A stretch of DNA of 64,000 nucleotides from Gymnogyps californianus (taxonomy: Eukaryota; Chordata; Aves; Accipitriformes; Cathartidae). This document shows positions 12,701 through 25,100 of this stretch, one piece after another; the first letter of the stretch is position 1; each line of letters starts with the position of its first letter. Made by a program: the position numbers and the translations under genes. The stretch lies in NCBI RefSeq assembly GCF_018139145.2, contig NC_059471.1, positions 83,970,520 through 84,034,519 on the forward strand. Reading direction: 5' to 3'. The notes beneath the pieces were generated by a model. The model had not been told where the DNA came from and made no database searches. It saw only the letters and a list, made by a program, of their open reading frames with translations.

Positions 12701-15700
12701 CAGCTTCTTTTGGAAACACATTTTGCTACTCTCTGGAGATGTCCCACTCTGCTTCCACTAACTACAGAGAAAACCCCAATGACCAACTTGGAGGAGTTGC
12801 TGAGGTTTTCAGGGACTATACTGAAACACATGCGTGGAACAGGATGCTTAACAGTGAGAAGTCCGCCTTCAGCAACAAAACCTAATAAACCACCATAATT
12901 CTTTAAAACAATTTTTACAGATTAGCTGATGATGTCAGTGCTTATACAAGATCCACAGATCTTGTCTCAGGTATGAACGTGCGTGGGAGAGCTGAACCCC
13001 TCACGGCCAATGTCCTGCCCCTTCTGGCTCTTCCATGGTGTGCTGGAATGGGGTAATAACCAGCTGTGTCAGCCATCTCCCAGCCTGTTGAGCTATTGCT
13101 CTCTCACCTTCAAGCATGCTCAGTAAAGGACATCAAATTTAAACAAGATAAGATCTGGTATAGCGAGACTTACAATGGTTTTCTGATTGAAAAATTCTGC
13201 ACTAAAAGTAAATCGTGACCTGAAGATGGTGGTATCTGAAATGTGCTGTTTATCACACACAGAAGATCTTTGCCTGCATAACTATGTTAGGTAGAGGGGT
13301 GACTTTTTGCCGGCATAGTGACTGCAAAAGATCTGCTATAATTTTATAGTTATTCTTGCAAGACTCTTTTATGATTGTGCAATACATTTGTCTAGAGTTG
13401 TTCATATAGGCAAAAGGGTATTTCTGCTACTACAATACATCATTTTTGAGCCACTTGATGTCCATCACAATGCTTATCTGCATAGCACACTTTTGCAAAT
13501 ATGTGCATATTGCATCATACCATCTCTGAACAATGACTCATTGAGGGACTGAACTAGGGTAAACTTTAGTGTTTCCCTTCTTGGACACCAAAAATGTGGG
13601 TCTCCATAACAAGCAGCTAGTCAAATTGGTGGTAGTCACACACATATCACAAGAGGGAACACAACTGTTCCCTGTGATAGTTCTTATTTGAATGAAGTAA
13701 TTAAAAAAAATCTAGCGGAATAATCAAGACTTCACCTTCTCTTGTGAGAATCCTTCCCTAACAATGCTCCAGCATGCTCCTGGCTCACCGGACAATCCCA
13801 GTGACACCCTGGACATAACCTCAGGGTGGGTTTGAAGCCTGAAGGAGGATTAGCTTGTGGAACAAGGCCCTTAGGAACAGGGGTCTCATCAGGGATGATT
13901 GGACAAGCAGCTGATTCATGATTTTCACCATTTCTCTTCATTTCCTTGTCTCTGGTTGTGATCACTACCTAGTTAGGGGAAGGGAAAGGGGGAGGGCTTG
14001 TATAAAACACTAGATCATTCATTGGTTTATGCTAGGTTTATACTTACTTGATCTGAGCTATCACTGGGCGCCCCTTGGGCCAGAAAGGAGGGTTATTTTG
14101 TGTCCACCGGAGACTGACCATGACTAGAGACAGGACACAGATCTGGTGCCTGGAGCTTCTGTTACCTGGTCAGTATATCCTGCTTATAGGTGCAGTTAAA
14201 ATGACTATCAATCATTGATTGTGAAGGAGAGATGCCTTGGAGAGCAGGCTGGGAGGGACCATCAGCCCTGGGGCTGTGCCTCCTCCGAACACGGGGCACA
14301 GTCTCGTTCCTGCACTCTCCTCAGGGAGAAAGCTCGGCGCTTTCTCCTGCTCTTGGCATGTATTTGTTATAGGTGTGGGTTTGGCTCTTTTCCTTCAGAT
14401 CATAAGTTTGTTGCCAGGGAACTGGGAAAGCATTTGGTGATCTATTGACCGTGGCCTACAGACTAGGTGTTTGGTGGACACTTTGAAACCTGCCCTCTAT
14501 TCCACTGCTGCCTGTGACTACGAGACACTGTCAGAGACTGTGCAGACTTGGTAGGTAAATCTGCACTGCCAAGTAAAGAAAGCCAGGAGGATAATTCAGC
14601 ATTGAGCCTTAAGCAGGTGAAGATGTGAAGGCAAGTCAGTCTGCACCATTCGGTCTCAAAGACAGAAATGGTCCCAATCTCTTTTATTTAGCAGTATATA
14701 AATAGCTAACAAGATGAGACTCCACGAGTCAAGTGATCTTTTCCAGTCTTGTATTACTTTCACTATGAAAGCCAAAGGGAAAAAAATGGGAAACTGAGAA
14801 GAAACTCAAACTTTTCAGGCACAGGAAGATTCATCAACTCAGATGTGATTCATATTTGGGAGAAGCCTCAAAATTAGAAGGCCAAAATTAGAACCCCAAT
14901 ACACCTTTATGGGCAGTACCGAGTACATGAAATGAACAGAGGAATGAACTCGGGAAATCCAGGTAATGTACGTCAATTAGGTTTTAAAGAAAATTGTATT
15001 CTTTGTTATTAGCATCATTTGAGCTCTACCCGCCTCCTTCTATGTTCCATGGGCCATGTCCCACAACAAACACATAGTTCCAGTAAGTTCGCAAACATCC
15101 TTTGGCTTTAGCAAATGGGCAGCCATTTCCAGAAGCTGTGGTTCTGGTCTCATAAGGATAGCCAAACTATGCTACAATTATTAAAACACAGTATTATTCA
15201 TTGACTAAAATAGCTTTGCTTTAAGTGATGTGTGTCAAATGATGCTTATCTGACCTTGCTGTTGTTCTGGCTGATCCTGCCTGTGTTACCATTGGCCGTG
15301 TTTCCAGGCTCTGTAAAAAGCTTTTGATTTTTCCATTTAGAAACAAATGTCATTGCCCAATCTGTATGAGTTGCAAGTGAAGCATGTTTATAGTAGTTCT
15401 AAAAATCTAGATTGAGGAACAAGTTTTCTGAGCTGCAGCTTGATCTTTTTTTGGCCACACAGATACAGGCGGGGTTTTGTGCAAACTACCAAGTTGTTGT
15501 ATCATCGTGTCAGCATTCTGGTGACAAAGAGAGAGGTGCATGGTCATGCCATCACATCCACGTGCAGAATTTATCCATTCAGTGCTTGCTTGAGAAAAGG
15601 CAGGTTTCTACTGAGACTCTAAAAAGAGCCAGACCAGACCACAGTCATCTGTGGACTGGCCATTAGCTTGCAATTTTGCCAGGTCTTAACAATGAATTAA

Positions 15701-18467
15701 AAGATTGACCACATAAGCGTCAAAAATAAATGTCAGTGGAAAACAAAAAGAGCTATGTGCCAACACGTAGTAATCCAGCTGGGGATTCTGTACTGAGAGG
15801 AACCGAGGCTTTTATCCTAAATGGAAGTGGAGGCCTACAGTAGCTTCACACCAGCCTTGGATACAATGGGAAGAGGGGGTTTAAAGACCTGTCTGATGAC
15901 TAACTGCCACGGTGTACTTCCAAATCTGCTGCCGTGAACAGCATGGCCCCAAGCTGCGATCTCGCGTGCCCTAGCTCCATCTGCAGCAAACACCTCCAAC
16001 CTGAAGCAATGCTGGGGAGGCAACCTCCCTGCAGGGGAAGGCAAATTTCCCCAGTTCCTGCACCCGGGGCATCACCTTCCAGCAAACCACAAAGTTTCTA
16101 TTTTCTGCCTGCTCCAGGCTGGAACTCGTGTTTCTCGCCTGGAGGCGGAGGGAGACTGCAGTGGATGTTGGGGTCTTACTCCCCGCTTCTGCACAGCACA
16201 GGAGGCACGCCATCAGTAATACAAATGATCAGTATTTATACCATACACAGGCTTTTGATTAAAGCCTAAGCAAATGCCAGTGCTAACTGACCATGGACTT
16301 TTAAAATCCTGAAATAGTGCCTTTCAGGAAAGTCCTCAAAACACTTTGCCCACCAGAGCTGCCTGTGGAGGAATAAGGCCGGTGTATATAGGTGGCACAG
16401 CTGTGTTCACTGTATATACCACAGGAACAAGGATTTCTGATTGCCAAAAATATGTACAACTGCTCTTTCACAGAGGAACGAGACCGTTTACCCAAATTTG
16501 AAATTTACCCACACCTTAGTCCACAGGCAAGCTGAGTCAGGCCTCAATAGCTTCAGCATCTAGGCATTCAAAACCCACTGGCTTTCAGTGGCATTGGGTC
16601 ACCTAGCTCCCCTTTCACTGCTGAAAATCCCAGCCAGCCCAGTGGTTACATTAAACCTCTGGTTATATTTGATTGCACTGCCGTTATCTGGGCATGTGAA
16701 CATTGGCAGGGTGGTGTATACAGAGGGAGCCTTATAGCAATAACCACACAAACATGCAAACCCTGACTGCTCCCTGTGGATAACCGAGCATTCAGAGGAC
16801 CTTTCCAGAAGAGCACTCATTTTTGTGGTCATGGCTGAAAGTATCTTTTTCCAGCCTCTGACCATGTGGATGGTGTTGCACACTCCGTGCCTGTCCCCAG
16901 GCTGGTTTCCATCCGCGGTGGTCACACACGGTGCAGCTTGCAAGGGGCTTTGAAATCCTTTCAGCGGAGGTATGCTCTTGCATACGTATTTGCATACACA
17001 TATGCCTATGGCATTATATAGAACAGTATTACAAATGGTATTTTTCATATTCTAAGGCTTTCCCCTAAAGTTTGTGATATATGTAGCCTGAGCCAAATAC
17101 ATTCCTGCTGTAAGCTGCCAGCAGGGCTTTTTGACTCTGCTAAGGAGCAGACAGACACAAGAGGAATGCACTGAACTCTGATTTTCAAAGGACCAAATGA
17201 TCTGTGTGCAGCAGTGCGGCGTGTGGGCTCCCCTCCTTCCAGCCTCCATTTTGCTGGAGCTTATGTCCAGTGTGGACCTGGTTCAATTCATACTGTTAAT
17301 AACATTGCCGTCCCTTCCTTCCCACCCCAGCCTCAGGACGTACATATGTGACACAGATGAGGAGAGGCAGACAACACAGCAGATATACTGATCATCTTTG
17401 CATTGTGGTTTTAGAGTCTTAATTTTCTATTTGGTATGAATGGAAGCATCCTGAACTGCCCAGGAAAGGAGTGAGGACAGTGTAAAGTCACATTATCTTC
17501 ATTTACCTCATTCCCTCTGCACTTGCCATAAGCTGAAGGAGTAGCTTCTCAGAAAACAGAGCTACAGGGAACACATCCAGCTAAATTGTTATGTGAAGTT
17601 AAACTACTTGTCTTTTGTCACCATGTCATATTTTCAATGGCTCTGGGCCAGACAACAGAGCAATGATCAGAGTGAGGGCATTTCTCTCAGTAACTGTTCA
17701 CTGGTGACCACAACAGCAGTGGTCACAACTGACCACAATGCCCTGGCCATCGCAGAAGAACCCGGTAGGATTGGTGGCTCAGCCTGGGCAACAACACTTG
17801 GGTCTGCTCATCTGAAAGAAAAAAGAAAAGGAAAAGGATAAAGGAAAAAGGGAAAAGGAAAAAAAGAAAAAGAAGAAGAAAAAGAAAAAAGAACAAAGAA
17901 AAAAGAAAAAAGAATAAATAAAAAAAGAAAAAAGAAAATAAGAAGAAAGGAGAAAGGAAAGGAGGAAAAGAAGGAGGAAGGGAATGAAAAGAAGGAAGAA
18001 GAAAAGAGGAACTGAGCCAGTGCTGAGCTTCCAGCTGGCACTAATCTAAGTCAAACACGCCACATTGCAACTTCTTTTTCATCATGCTATGGTTCAAGTG
18101 CTGCATTTGTTTCTGCTTATACAAACTGCAGTACAGAATCAGACACTCTTTTCTGTGATACACCAAAAAAACAACCAAAAATTCAGTGTCAAATAGGAAT
18201 AGCTTATTAATATCCCTTCTGAAGTGCGAGGGCACAGGGACATTTTGTGGGACTAACTGTGGACCTGCCGTGGAAGCAGGACATCGGGAGCAGCACACCG
18301 CCGTAGCCTGACTCTGCCCTTTGCCGCTGCTGGCAGAGGTGAAGGCTCGTGGCGAGGCAGCAGTGTTACTTACCCCTCATCAGCGGGTTTGATAGAGACG
18401 TTGCAGATGCCTGGCCTCCGGCTCCTTGCAATTTGCCGGCGTTTTGATTTGTTCCCTCATCATCCAT
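3659..18467 (-). CDS. ASB9: ASB9, ankyrin repeat and SOCS box protein 9 (spliced, 7 coding exons)
   Basis: Joined minus-strand coding exons are 18467-18374, 11919-11840, 10694-10587, 9661-9511, 8945-8811, 7426-7235 and 3783-3659. They total 885 bp and encode 294 aa, the length I recall for human ASB9. Seen: an N-terminal SNPLM motif, six ankyrin repeats (about residues 35-65, 68-97, 101-130, 133-162, 166-195, 198-227) with TPLH/SPLH-type cores, and a C-terminal SOCS box (about 256-293) with BC box SLMQLCRLCI and Cul5-box-like LLLPDELKHFLL. Known: ASB9 is the substrate receptor of an Elongin B/C-Cullin5-Rbx2 ubiquitin ligase and binds creatine kinases (CKB, mitochondrial CK). All splice sites are GT/AG and all phases close. 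Its paralogue ASB11 lies 12.6 kb upstream on the same strand. Identity is secure; the exon 2 acceptor is the least certain junction. Confidence 0.95.
4844..4879. repeat. Three-copy 12-bp tandem repeat
   Basis: The unit AAGGGCTGYGCA repeats about three times with one transition, ending ...AAGGGCTGCACC. It lies inside ASB9 intron 6. Confidence 0.75.
6446..6469. repeat. (TA)n microsatellite
   Basis: Alternating TA with one C interruption, about 24 bp, in ASB9 intron 6. Confidence 0.85.
7235..7426 (-). CDS. ASB9: ASB9 coding exon 6 (ankyrin repeat 6 and linker)
   Basis: The 192 bp exon encodes GANVNSGKGLDSPLHVAAR through the linker MELVPPGSPVGRLFLQKEG (190-254). The donor is GAAG|GTGCCC, which matches consensus poorly after GTG. 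Without splicing the frame adds only Ala-Pro before TAG. Splicing to the SOCS exon restores the usual QKEGPLSLMQL junction. Confidence 0.93.
8811..8945 (-). CDS. ASB9: ASB9 coding exon 5 (ankyrin repeats 4-5)
   Basis: The 135 bp exon encodes GHVQCVEFLASHGVNIDHNI, then LGTPLYVACENQQ and ends LLESG (145-190). The acceptor uses AAG (TTTTAAG|G), a less common base before AG, while the donor CAG|GTAAAA is normal. Confidence 0.95.
9511..9661 (-). CDS. ASB9: ASB9 coding exon 4 (ankyrin repeats 3-4)
   Basis: The 151 bp exon opens with VNGVTVDWHTPLFSACVSGS and ends in LASPIHEAAKRG (95-145, last codon split). Both flanks are good: acceptor CCCCCAG and donor GAG|GTAACC. The linker between repeats 3 and 4 reads SLHLLCDL and is more hydrophobic than the ASB11 counterpart. 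Confidence 0.95.
10587..10694 (-). CDS. ASB9: ASB9 coding exon 3 (ankyrin repeats 1-2)
   Basis: The 108 bp, phase 0/0 exon encodes 36 residues from GSDVNLVTADQVSPLHEACL to LLKHGAQ (59-94). The acceptor is CATCAG and the donor CAG|GTGGGT. It is equal in length and phase to ASB11 exon 3. Confidence 0.95.
11840..11919 (-). CDS. ASB9: ASB9 coding exon 2 (start of ankyrin repeat 1)
   Basis: The 80 bp exon encodes (D)FVSDWSPLHDASIHG through LKKLIKQ, residues 32-58, with donor CAG|GTAACC. The upstream acceptor TACAG is chosen because it keeps the VSDWSP string typical of ASB9. A second in-frame acceptor, TTTCAG, lies 12 nt inside. Exon 2 of ASB11 is also 80 bp in the same phase. Confidence 0.92.
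11920..18373 (-). other. ASB9 intron 1
   Basis: This 6.45 kb intron carries a near-200 bp purine tract at its exon-1 end (17814-18011). Several open frames on both strands (for example 11359-11745 plus) show no domain and are probably chance. No repeat family was recognised. Confidence 0.8.
17814..18011 (+). repeat. Purine-rich (GAAA/GGAAA) low-complexity tract
   Basis: About 198 bp of almost pure A/G on the plus strand (pyrimidine on the transcribed sense strand of ASB9), broken by only a few T. It lies about 360 bp downstream of the ASB9 exon 1 donor. Such mirror-like homopurine tracts can form triplex DNA, but the sequence alone does not show function. Confidence 0.9.
18374..18467 (-). 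CDS. ASB9: ASB9 coding exon 1
   Basis: The start ATG is at 18467-18465, and 31 codons plus one base follow to a strong donor (G|GTAAGT, 18373). The protein begins MDDEGTNQ and ends SNPLMR. The SNPLM motif sits at the same place as in mammalian ASB9, which identifies the exon despite its short length. The rest of the N-terminus is Gly/Ala/Gln-rich and poorly conserved. Confidence 0.88.
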
Positions 18468-18810
18468 CTCAGCCCTGTCTGTCCAATTTCTGTTTTTTCA
18501 CTTCACGGTCGGTCTTGAGAGTTCAAATTCCATCATCCCCAGCGAGCCCCAGCGGTGGGAGTGATCTATTAAGCAGACTCTGCGTGCACGAGTCAAACAG
18601 ACCTTGCAGCAGACCGGGACGTGGTGCCGGCAGCACTTTGTGCAGAAACTTGAGTACCTGGGTTGGGATTTAACGAAACAGCTCCCTGGCTGCCCTGGTA
18701 GGCAGCCAGCGATCCAGCGAAGCGAGAGATGTGCCTGATGTCACATCCTCCCCAACGCGGCGCCCAATCGGGGCGCCCGCCGTCCGTTTTTATCAGGAAG
18801 GAAATTCTTA
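18468..18810 (-). promoter_or_regulatory. Candidate ASB9 promoter
   Basis: This is the stretch directly upstream of the ASB9 start. It has CCAAT at 18764-18768 (plus orientation), a CRE-like TGATGTCA at 18737-18744, and a TATA-like GATAAAAA on the minus strand at 18794-18787 that would place initiation near 18760. CpG is raised from about 18720 to 19110. The motifs are short, so the call is inference from position and composition. Confidence 0.4.
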
Positions 18811-19199
18811 GTTTGCCAAAAAAACAAGACAGAAAGAGCCAGTTGAACTAGTTGAGCAAACTCTGCCGCAGGGGATTTGCAAAGAAAACCCGCAGAGGTA
18901 CGAGCGCACGTGGATCTGCACCACTCCCGAGCAAGTTGTTTGCAGGCAACTTTGCCGCACGCCTGCCTGGACGCTGTACGCTGTGCAAAACCACCCCTCT
19001 TATTTGCCAAGCCCTGACAGCACGCAAGAAACGAAGAGCCGAACGCCTGCTGCGCAGCAGTGATCGCCACATACCCTACGGATATTGAAACCACATGTCT
19101 GGGGAGCTCCGCTTCCCACTGGAGGCCCTGCGTTGTCTGCATGGCGTGGAAATCGCAGCGCTGCGCGGGCTCATTTCCTTTCCCCCACGGTTCAATTGA

Positions 19200-22100
19200 T
19201 TTCACTCAGTCACAGTCACACCAGGAGTTTCGTAACTGAGCAGTGCCCTTTTATTTTTAAGGAATTTCTTGGTCTAAAGCAAACATTGTGAACCTACCAG
19301 TGAACAAATGGCAACGTTTTTTCAGGAGGACGTCCGCCTCATTTCTCTGGGTCTGTTTGCAAAAATTCTGTTCTCACGAATCATCTCCAGTTGCATTTTT
19401 TTCTTTCCCAAATTAGTATAATTTACAAGCGCAAAATCCTTTTTCTGTCCCTGAATATTTGTCCGTTTGTGTACAAGTGCAAGTAGGCAGAACTTCCATG
19501 CAAAAGTCTAAACCATGTAAATAAAAATTAGGATTTTTTTTTCAATTTGTCTACTAGAGCAGAATTTGCATTTGTGTATTTGGAGATATGAAGTTCCTAA
19601 TCCTGGGCTAATTCTGATCCTAACTCACCTGAGCCTAAGCAACTTGGTTTCATTTTTATTCCTATCTATAACACATGCAAGAGATCTGGAATCATATTTA
19701 GGGTTTCTTTGTCCATATCTTTAAAAATAATCAGTTATGTTAAAAGATACAAACAGCAGCTGAATATCATCCACAAACCCTGCCAGCAGAGAATCTGTGA
19801 AGGCAACTCAGGCACGTGCTGATGCACAACTGCTGATGAAATACAGATGAGGACAGGGCCAGCCCCTTCCAGGGCACTCTCTGCTGAATGCCTCCTGGCT
19901 CCTGGGTTTGGCCCTGCAGGCTGGATGCAAGCTGACACTTTGGTTTGACTGGAAATTACATTTGTGTCTTAGCCATTGAAATTTCCACATTAAAAATGTT
20001 GTGGGGAAAAATGTGTAAATGGAGAAAGTGCTATAAATATTGGGTTTTGATGAATAACATGTAAAATGAGGAATGGAAAAACAATTTTTCCCCTTTAGTA
20101 TTCCTTGAGTTTAGTGGCTAGGTTGCCACATCTTATGTATGATCAAATCTTTAACAGTATTAACAAACATCCACCACTAAAAGGAATCGGCATATGCATC
20201 CAAATATGCAATGATAGGGGTTATAAGTGAAGAAGCGTTAGCTAAGAGCTTTAAATTCAACCATAGTAAGAAGGAGCCTACAAGACAGAAACCCCTTAGT
20301 CCCTAGTCACCCACGGACAGGGAGACTTTGGCCATTTGATCCTTTGACCAAAAGACCTGCTGACTGATAGGGTAATCGTTTGGATAGTCTGTTATTGGTT
20401 GCACATATTTTGGTCACGTTGTGTTACATAAACCTCTGTCTTGACAGATGAGCTGTAGTCTGGTCTTCCTGGAGGCTGGTAAGGCTGCACAGAGCACCTA
20501 ACGGGGCCGATGAGTGTGCAGCCCTCCCCATGGGGGCAGGCATCCCTGCCCTCCATCACGCTTTCTGAAAGGGGGGCCTCTGAGATCTCCACAGCAGGTT
20601 GGTAGCCCACAGGTACACTTTATCCTGGGCTGTTGGTGCCCTGGTCCACGTGCATTTGTATCTCATGGAGTAAATAGACACAGGGTTCACAAAAGGAGTT
20701 TCTGGTTTGATCACACTTGTCTTCTGCCAGCACCAGAGAGGCAGAGACCGGGGTGAAGCCACAACAAGTGCAGGAACCAGTTGCCACATCCATTCCTCAG
20801 AACTGGGGCTCCTTTCAGGGTTACAGGACCACACTGTAATTTCACACTTTGGGCATGATTTCTCCTTTGGATCATGGTATATTCCCAAATAACTAGACAC
20901 CTGTCCCCTGGGCTCGTCCTGAAGTCTTTGCTTAGTCAGAGCATCTTCAGTTCCTGTGATGATTCCCACATCTTTGTTCCAGCCTGGAAATGTCATACGT
21001 TACAAAACCCTACCTGTCTGCTAACAAACTGGAGAAAAGTGGCCCTTACCTGAGATGTAGCCATTGCATTTTTTGGCACAAGCAGAATTTCTTCAGGTGT
21101 TAATAGTCTTAGCAATAATTCTACCCGAAATTAGACACTCAGTTGGCTCTGGCTCTTTCTGGTAAGAGTATGAGGTAAGAAAAGAGCACAGCTAATTACT
21201 TCAAATCTACAAAAAGTTTGTGGCAGATGGGAAGGTGATAAAAGGCTCATGGGATGGAGGTATCTAATTAAGGGGCTCCTCTGCTCTGGTGCTTCTCTTC
21301 CCCAGTTTCACTGGGGTTAGATGTTCACTGCTCATCTAGCACATTGCATTGCAATAGGCTCTTTCACCCACGTTCATTGGCTGCTTTCCAGACCTTGTTG
21401 GAACTTACCTCTAGAAATTTCCCTCACCTGACATATCTTTCCACATTTCTGCCTGTGATGGGAACAGCCAGCAAGCTCCATCTTTCTCACAACCATGGCC
21501 TCCCAGGACTTCCCCATGGGGAAAGTTACCAACACCTTGTCACTACTGCAAAATGCAATTTGTGGGCTTGCACAAAAATTAGCCCGTGGTCTCTTAAACA
21601 CTTGTCCTGAACTGGTGCTTCTGTTGGCTTCCAAAAATGACCTGCAGAGAGCAACACTGCCAGCTCAACTGCTTTGGCAATAAGGGCAAAGAGAGAAAAT
21701 GTCCCTGGACCTTGCATCTGGTTCTGTTCCCTCCAGCATCCCGCTGGCATAGCAGGTGCTCTCATTTTCTTTTGGCAAAGATTATTAGCAAATTACTAAA
21801 GTGGGTGAGATTACTAGACTCTCCTGAACAACATACTTGTCTCCCTGCCCCGCTCCTGGAAGATGGCATGTGGTGCTGTGGAGAAGAGGGCTTGTGGAAT
21901 AGCCTAAGTCAAGCCCATAGGATCTGAACTGTTCCCAATGTTATCTTCAGTCCTAAGAAATCCACACATCTGGTATCAGACAGATTAGCTGTTCAGATGA
22001 GGAGCTATCCATATTTTCTGTCTTGAAAATGCAAAGTTGGGACTGCAATAAGCAGTCATCTACAGCAGTAGTGTGCCTTGGTAGATGTTTCCTTTTCTGC

Positions 22101-25100
22101 CCCCAAGCACAGCTTGGCTTTTGTTTCGCATGAGGCTGGAAATCCTCTGAAACAGCTAACGGATGCTGAGTCATAATGCTGATATTGTAGAAATAAGAAT
22201 TTCCCTTCCTAAAGGATTATGATCTGAGCACAGTGACAAGTATACAAGCTTGTCCTAGTTACCACCCATCCAGCTTGGCCACTTATCTGAATAACTGATG
22301 TTGTGGCAGAAGGGAAACCACCTCTGGAAACCGATGTACAGAGTGCAAGGCTTACCTGAAGCTGAAGCATAAAGACCAAAGTGTGTGGCAGGACCGCCTG
22401 GCCCTCCCCTTCCCCCAGCTGTGGGGACATCCCTGGTGCACGGCAGGCTCCAGCCAACCTCTCCCGAGGCAGACCTGGAAGTTGCCTGCAGCTGCAGACC
22501 ACAAAACAAGAGTTCTCTAAATCATTCTCCATCTTGAAAAGGTGAGCAGGTTGCACCCAGATATTATTGTCTCATCACCTCTCTTCATGACGCTGTTGGG
22601 GCAGGCATCTGAAGATCTGGAGCAACCTCCTCACTCAGCTTACTGTTTCTTCCGACAACTAAGTTTGCTAGAGATTTATACTGGCAAAGAGAATTATCTG
22701 TTAAAATGTCCCAAGGGTGAGCCTTTTTAGTTGCTATGCCTAAGACACATCCAAAAAAAAAAAAAAAAAAATTGCTAACAAGTGATTTCATGGTCAGTGG
22801 CAAAAACATATTTCTTCCCAAGCTACTGCAAGCGTGAAAAGCCTAGGTATTTCTCATCCATTTACAATGGGTGAGTAGCAGGCAGGGAAATTTTCTGCAC
22901 AGAATGAGTCATTTCAGCTCAAAGACTAATAAATGTCAAATGAGCTGCTGTGCCCCCGGACACCTGGCAGAGCAGCTGTGGTGCCTTGCTACTGCGGCTG
23001 CCCGCAGTGGGTGGGAGGGGAGCGCTTCGGGGGCAGAACTGGAAAGCACTTCTAGCAAAAAAGCAGTGTCAGGCTCAGGGTGAAATTTCTTGCCCTATCT
23101 ACACCAACAGCCTGTGGGAACCTGCTTGTGGAAACAAGCTGGCGTTACTTGTTGGCATCGTTTTAGAGGAAAGTTTTCACTGAAGTCTTGGAAAACCCCG
23201 ACCCAAAAAATCCGTTCCTCAGTCAGTGTAGTTACTCAGGATGCCACGTTTCATATATATGCCTTGCTGTAAATCTGTAGTCACACTGAAAGCACAAGTA
23301 GCAAACCAAAATTATCTCATTAATTAGGAGCCATTCTGGGATATTTGGGGATGAGTGGTCTTCGACAGGTACTCAGTGATGAAAGGCACAAAGCTCCTGG
23401 GACAAAGCCGAAGCATCTTTATACACATCCCAGGCTACAGGCAGTAGGAACTCACCTTCTGAAACTGTTAAAAGCAAGCATCTCTCTGCAGGATAATGAG
23501 ATACAAATAATAAGCAAAGGATGTGCCTCTGGGCCAGTGTCCTTAAAAAAATTTCAGCTTACATTGTGATGGAGACAGAATGAAAAGGGAACAGTAGTGT
23601 TTACACAGAGTTTGAGGATGATCTTTAAGCAGGTAGCAATTCACAGAGGTCCATCTGAAAAGTGGACATATTTTTTGAAACATATTTGGGGATAGCTATA
23701 TCCTGATTTAATATTTGAAAATGCAGTAAAATGCTGAACTTTTTAGTCACTGCATGTTCTGTGCCCCTGCCATGTTCCCTGTCCTCAGCCAGTGTTACAC
23801 TACTATTAATATTCTTCATTTAATACTTCTCTCCCAGTTGCCATAACTAGTTGGTATACTTTTTTTTGTTAGTGCATAAAAAGTGAAAAAAATATGCCTT
23901 GTTTCCACTGTTAATAGACCCTATCACCCTCATGGGGATTGCTACACCAGCCTTCAAAGAAACACAGGACCATTGTCACTACCTGTAATAATTTGTTCAT
24001 TGTGACTAGAGTAACATAGGTATTTAGTTAGCATCCAGTGTGAGAAAAGTGCAGCCAACAAAGATTGTTAACATCCTAGCTCTAAAGTAACTTTCTCCAG
24101 GATTCAGTAAGTTCATACATCCCCCTTCTCCAAACAGAAAGCATAATGCGTATTTCTCACCACCCCAGGAAAAAAAAAAAGGAAGTTGAGATTAATGTTT
24201 GTGAAGTTGGTGGAGCACGACATGGGCATCGTTAAACGATTAAGTCATAAGGCGTGTGTAGTCTTTAATTCTCCTCTTCCTAGGAGAAAAAAAGCACATT
24301 TTACTCACAAACACTCCTAGGACAGAAAATAAATGTTAGAACAAGTTTTCTCTGGAAATCTCTAAATCTCCCTCCCTTCCCATCTTGTCTAATTTCTACA
24401 TTGTTACGGCATGTTAACCTCTATAGCCAGCAGGGAGACCTGGCAGAAAATGAACCATCCACCACAAAAACATACTGCTAGCAAGTCCCTGGCAACATAC
24501 GGCTAAAAATATGTCAGGGTGCTGCAAAATTCACCTACCAAATGCCAAAGAACCAGCACATAGTCAACACAGCAATTTTTGTCCTTACTGACCTTATTTT
24601 TTATCTTATTTTCTACAAGTTTGGGTTACTAGAATTGCAGGCACTAACTCAGCAGGCTTTGGCCAGGCACCACCCTCCGGCACAGCGCACCGTCTTGCTG
24701 GTGGCGGCGGCGGCGGCAGGAGCTCCAGGCTCTGGGCAAGAACAGATCTATGCAAAGGAGAAGACAACCCTCATCCCACCACCTCTGCGGGGCTGGGGCA
24801 CTGACAGCGGCAGAGTGGCTCCCGGGGAGGCCGGCTATGCGGGGGAGCCTGCTTGACCTCCACGTTTTGTAAAACACGCTGTAGCCCAAAGCGTGGTCTT
24901 GGTTAGCACAGTTACTGCGTGAGGTCCTGTGGCTTGCGTTATGGAGGAGATCAGATTAAATAGCCACAGCCTCCAGGCCTGAAAGGGTATTAAAGGGCAG
25001 GACATTTCTTCTCTCACCGTCTTCAGATTTTTTCCACTGAATCTCTACATCTCGGGGAAAGGCCAAAACTAGAAAGCCCTGTATATTAGTCCATTAGGTT

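Noticed and set aside
18741..19205. 154-codon minus-strand frame upstream of ASB9
   Set aside because: It lies in a GC-richer promoter zone, with no family match, no splice link to ASB9 and an overlapping frame of equal quality on the plus strand.
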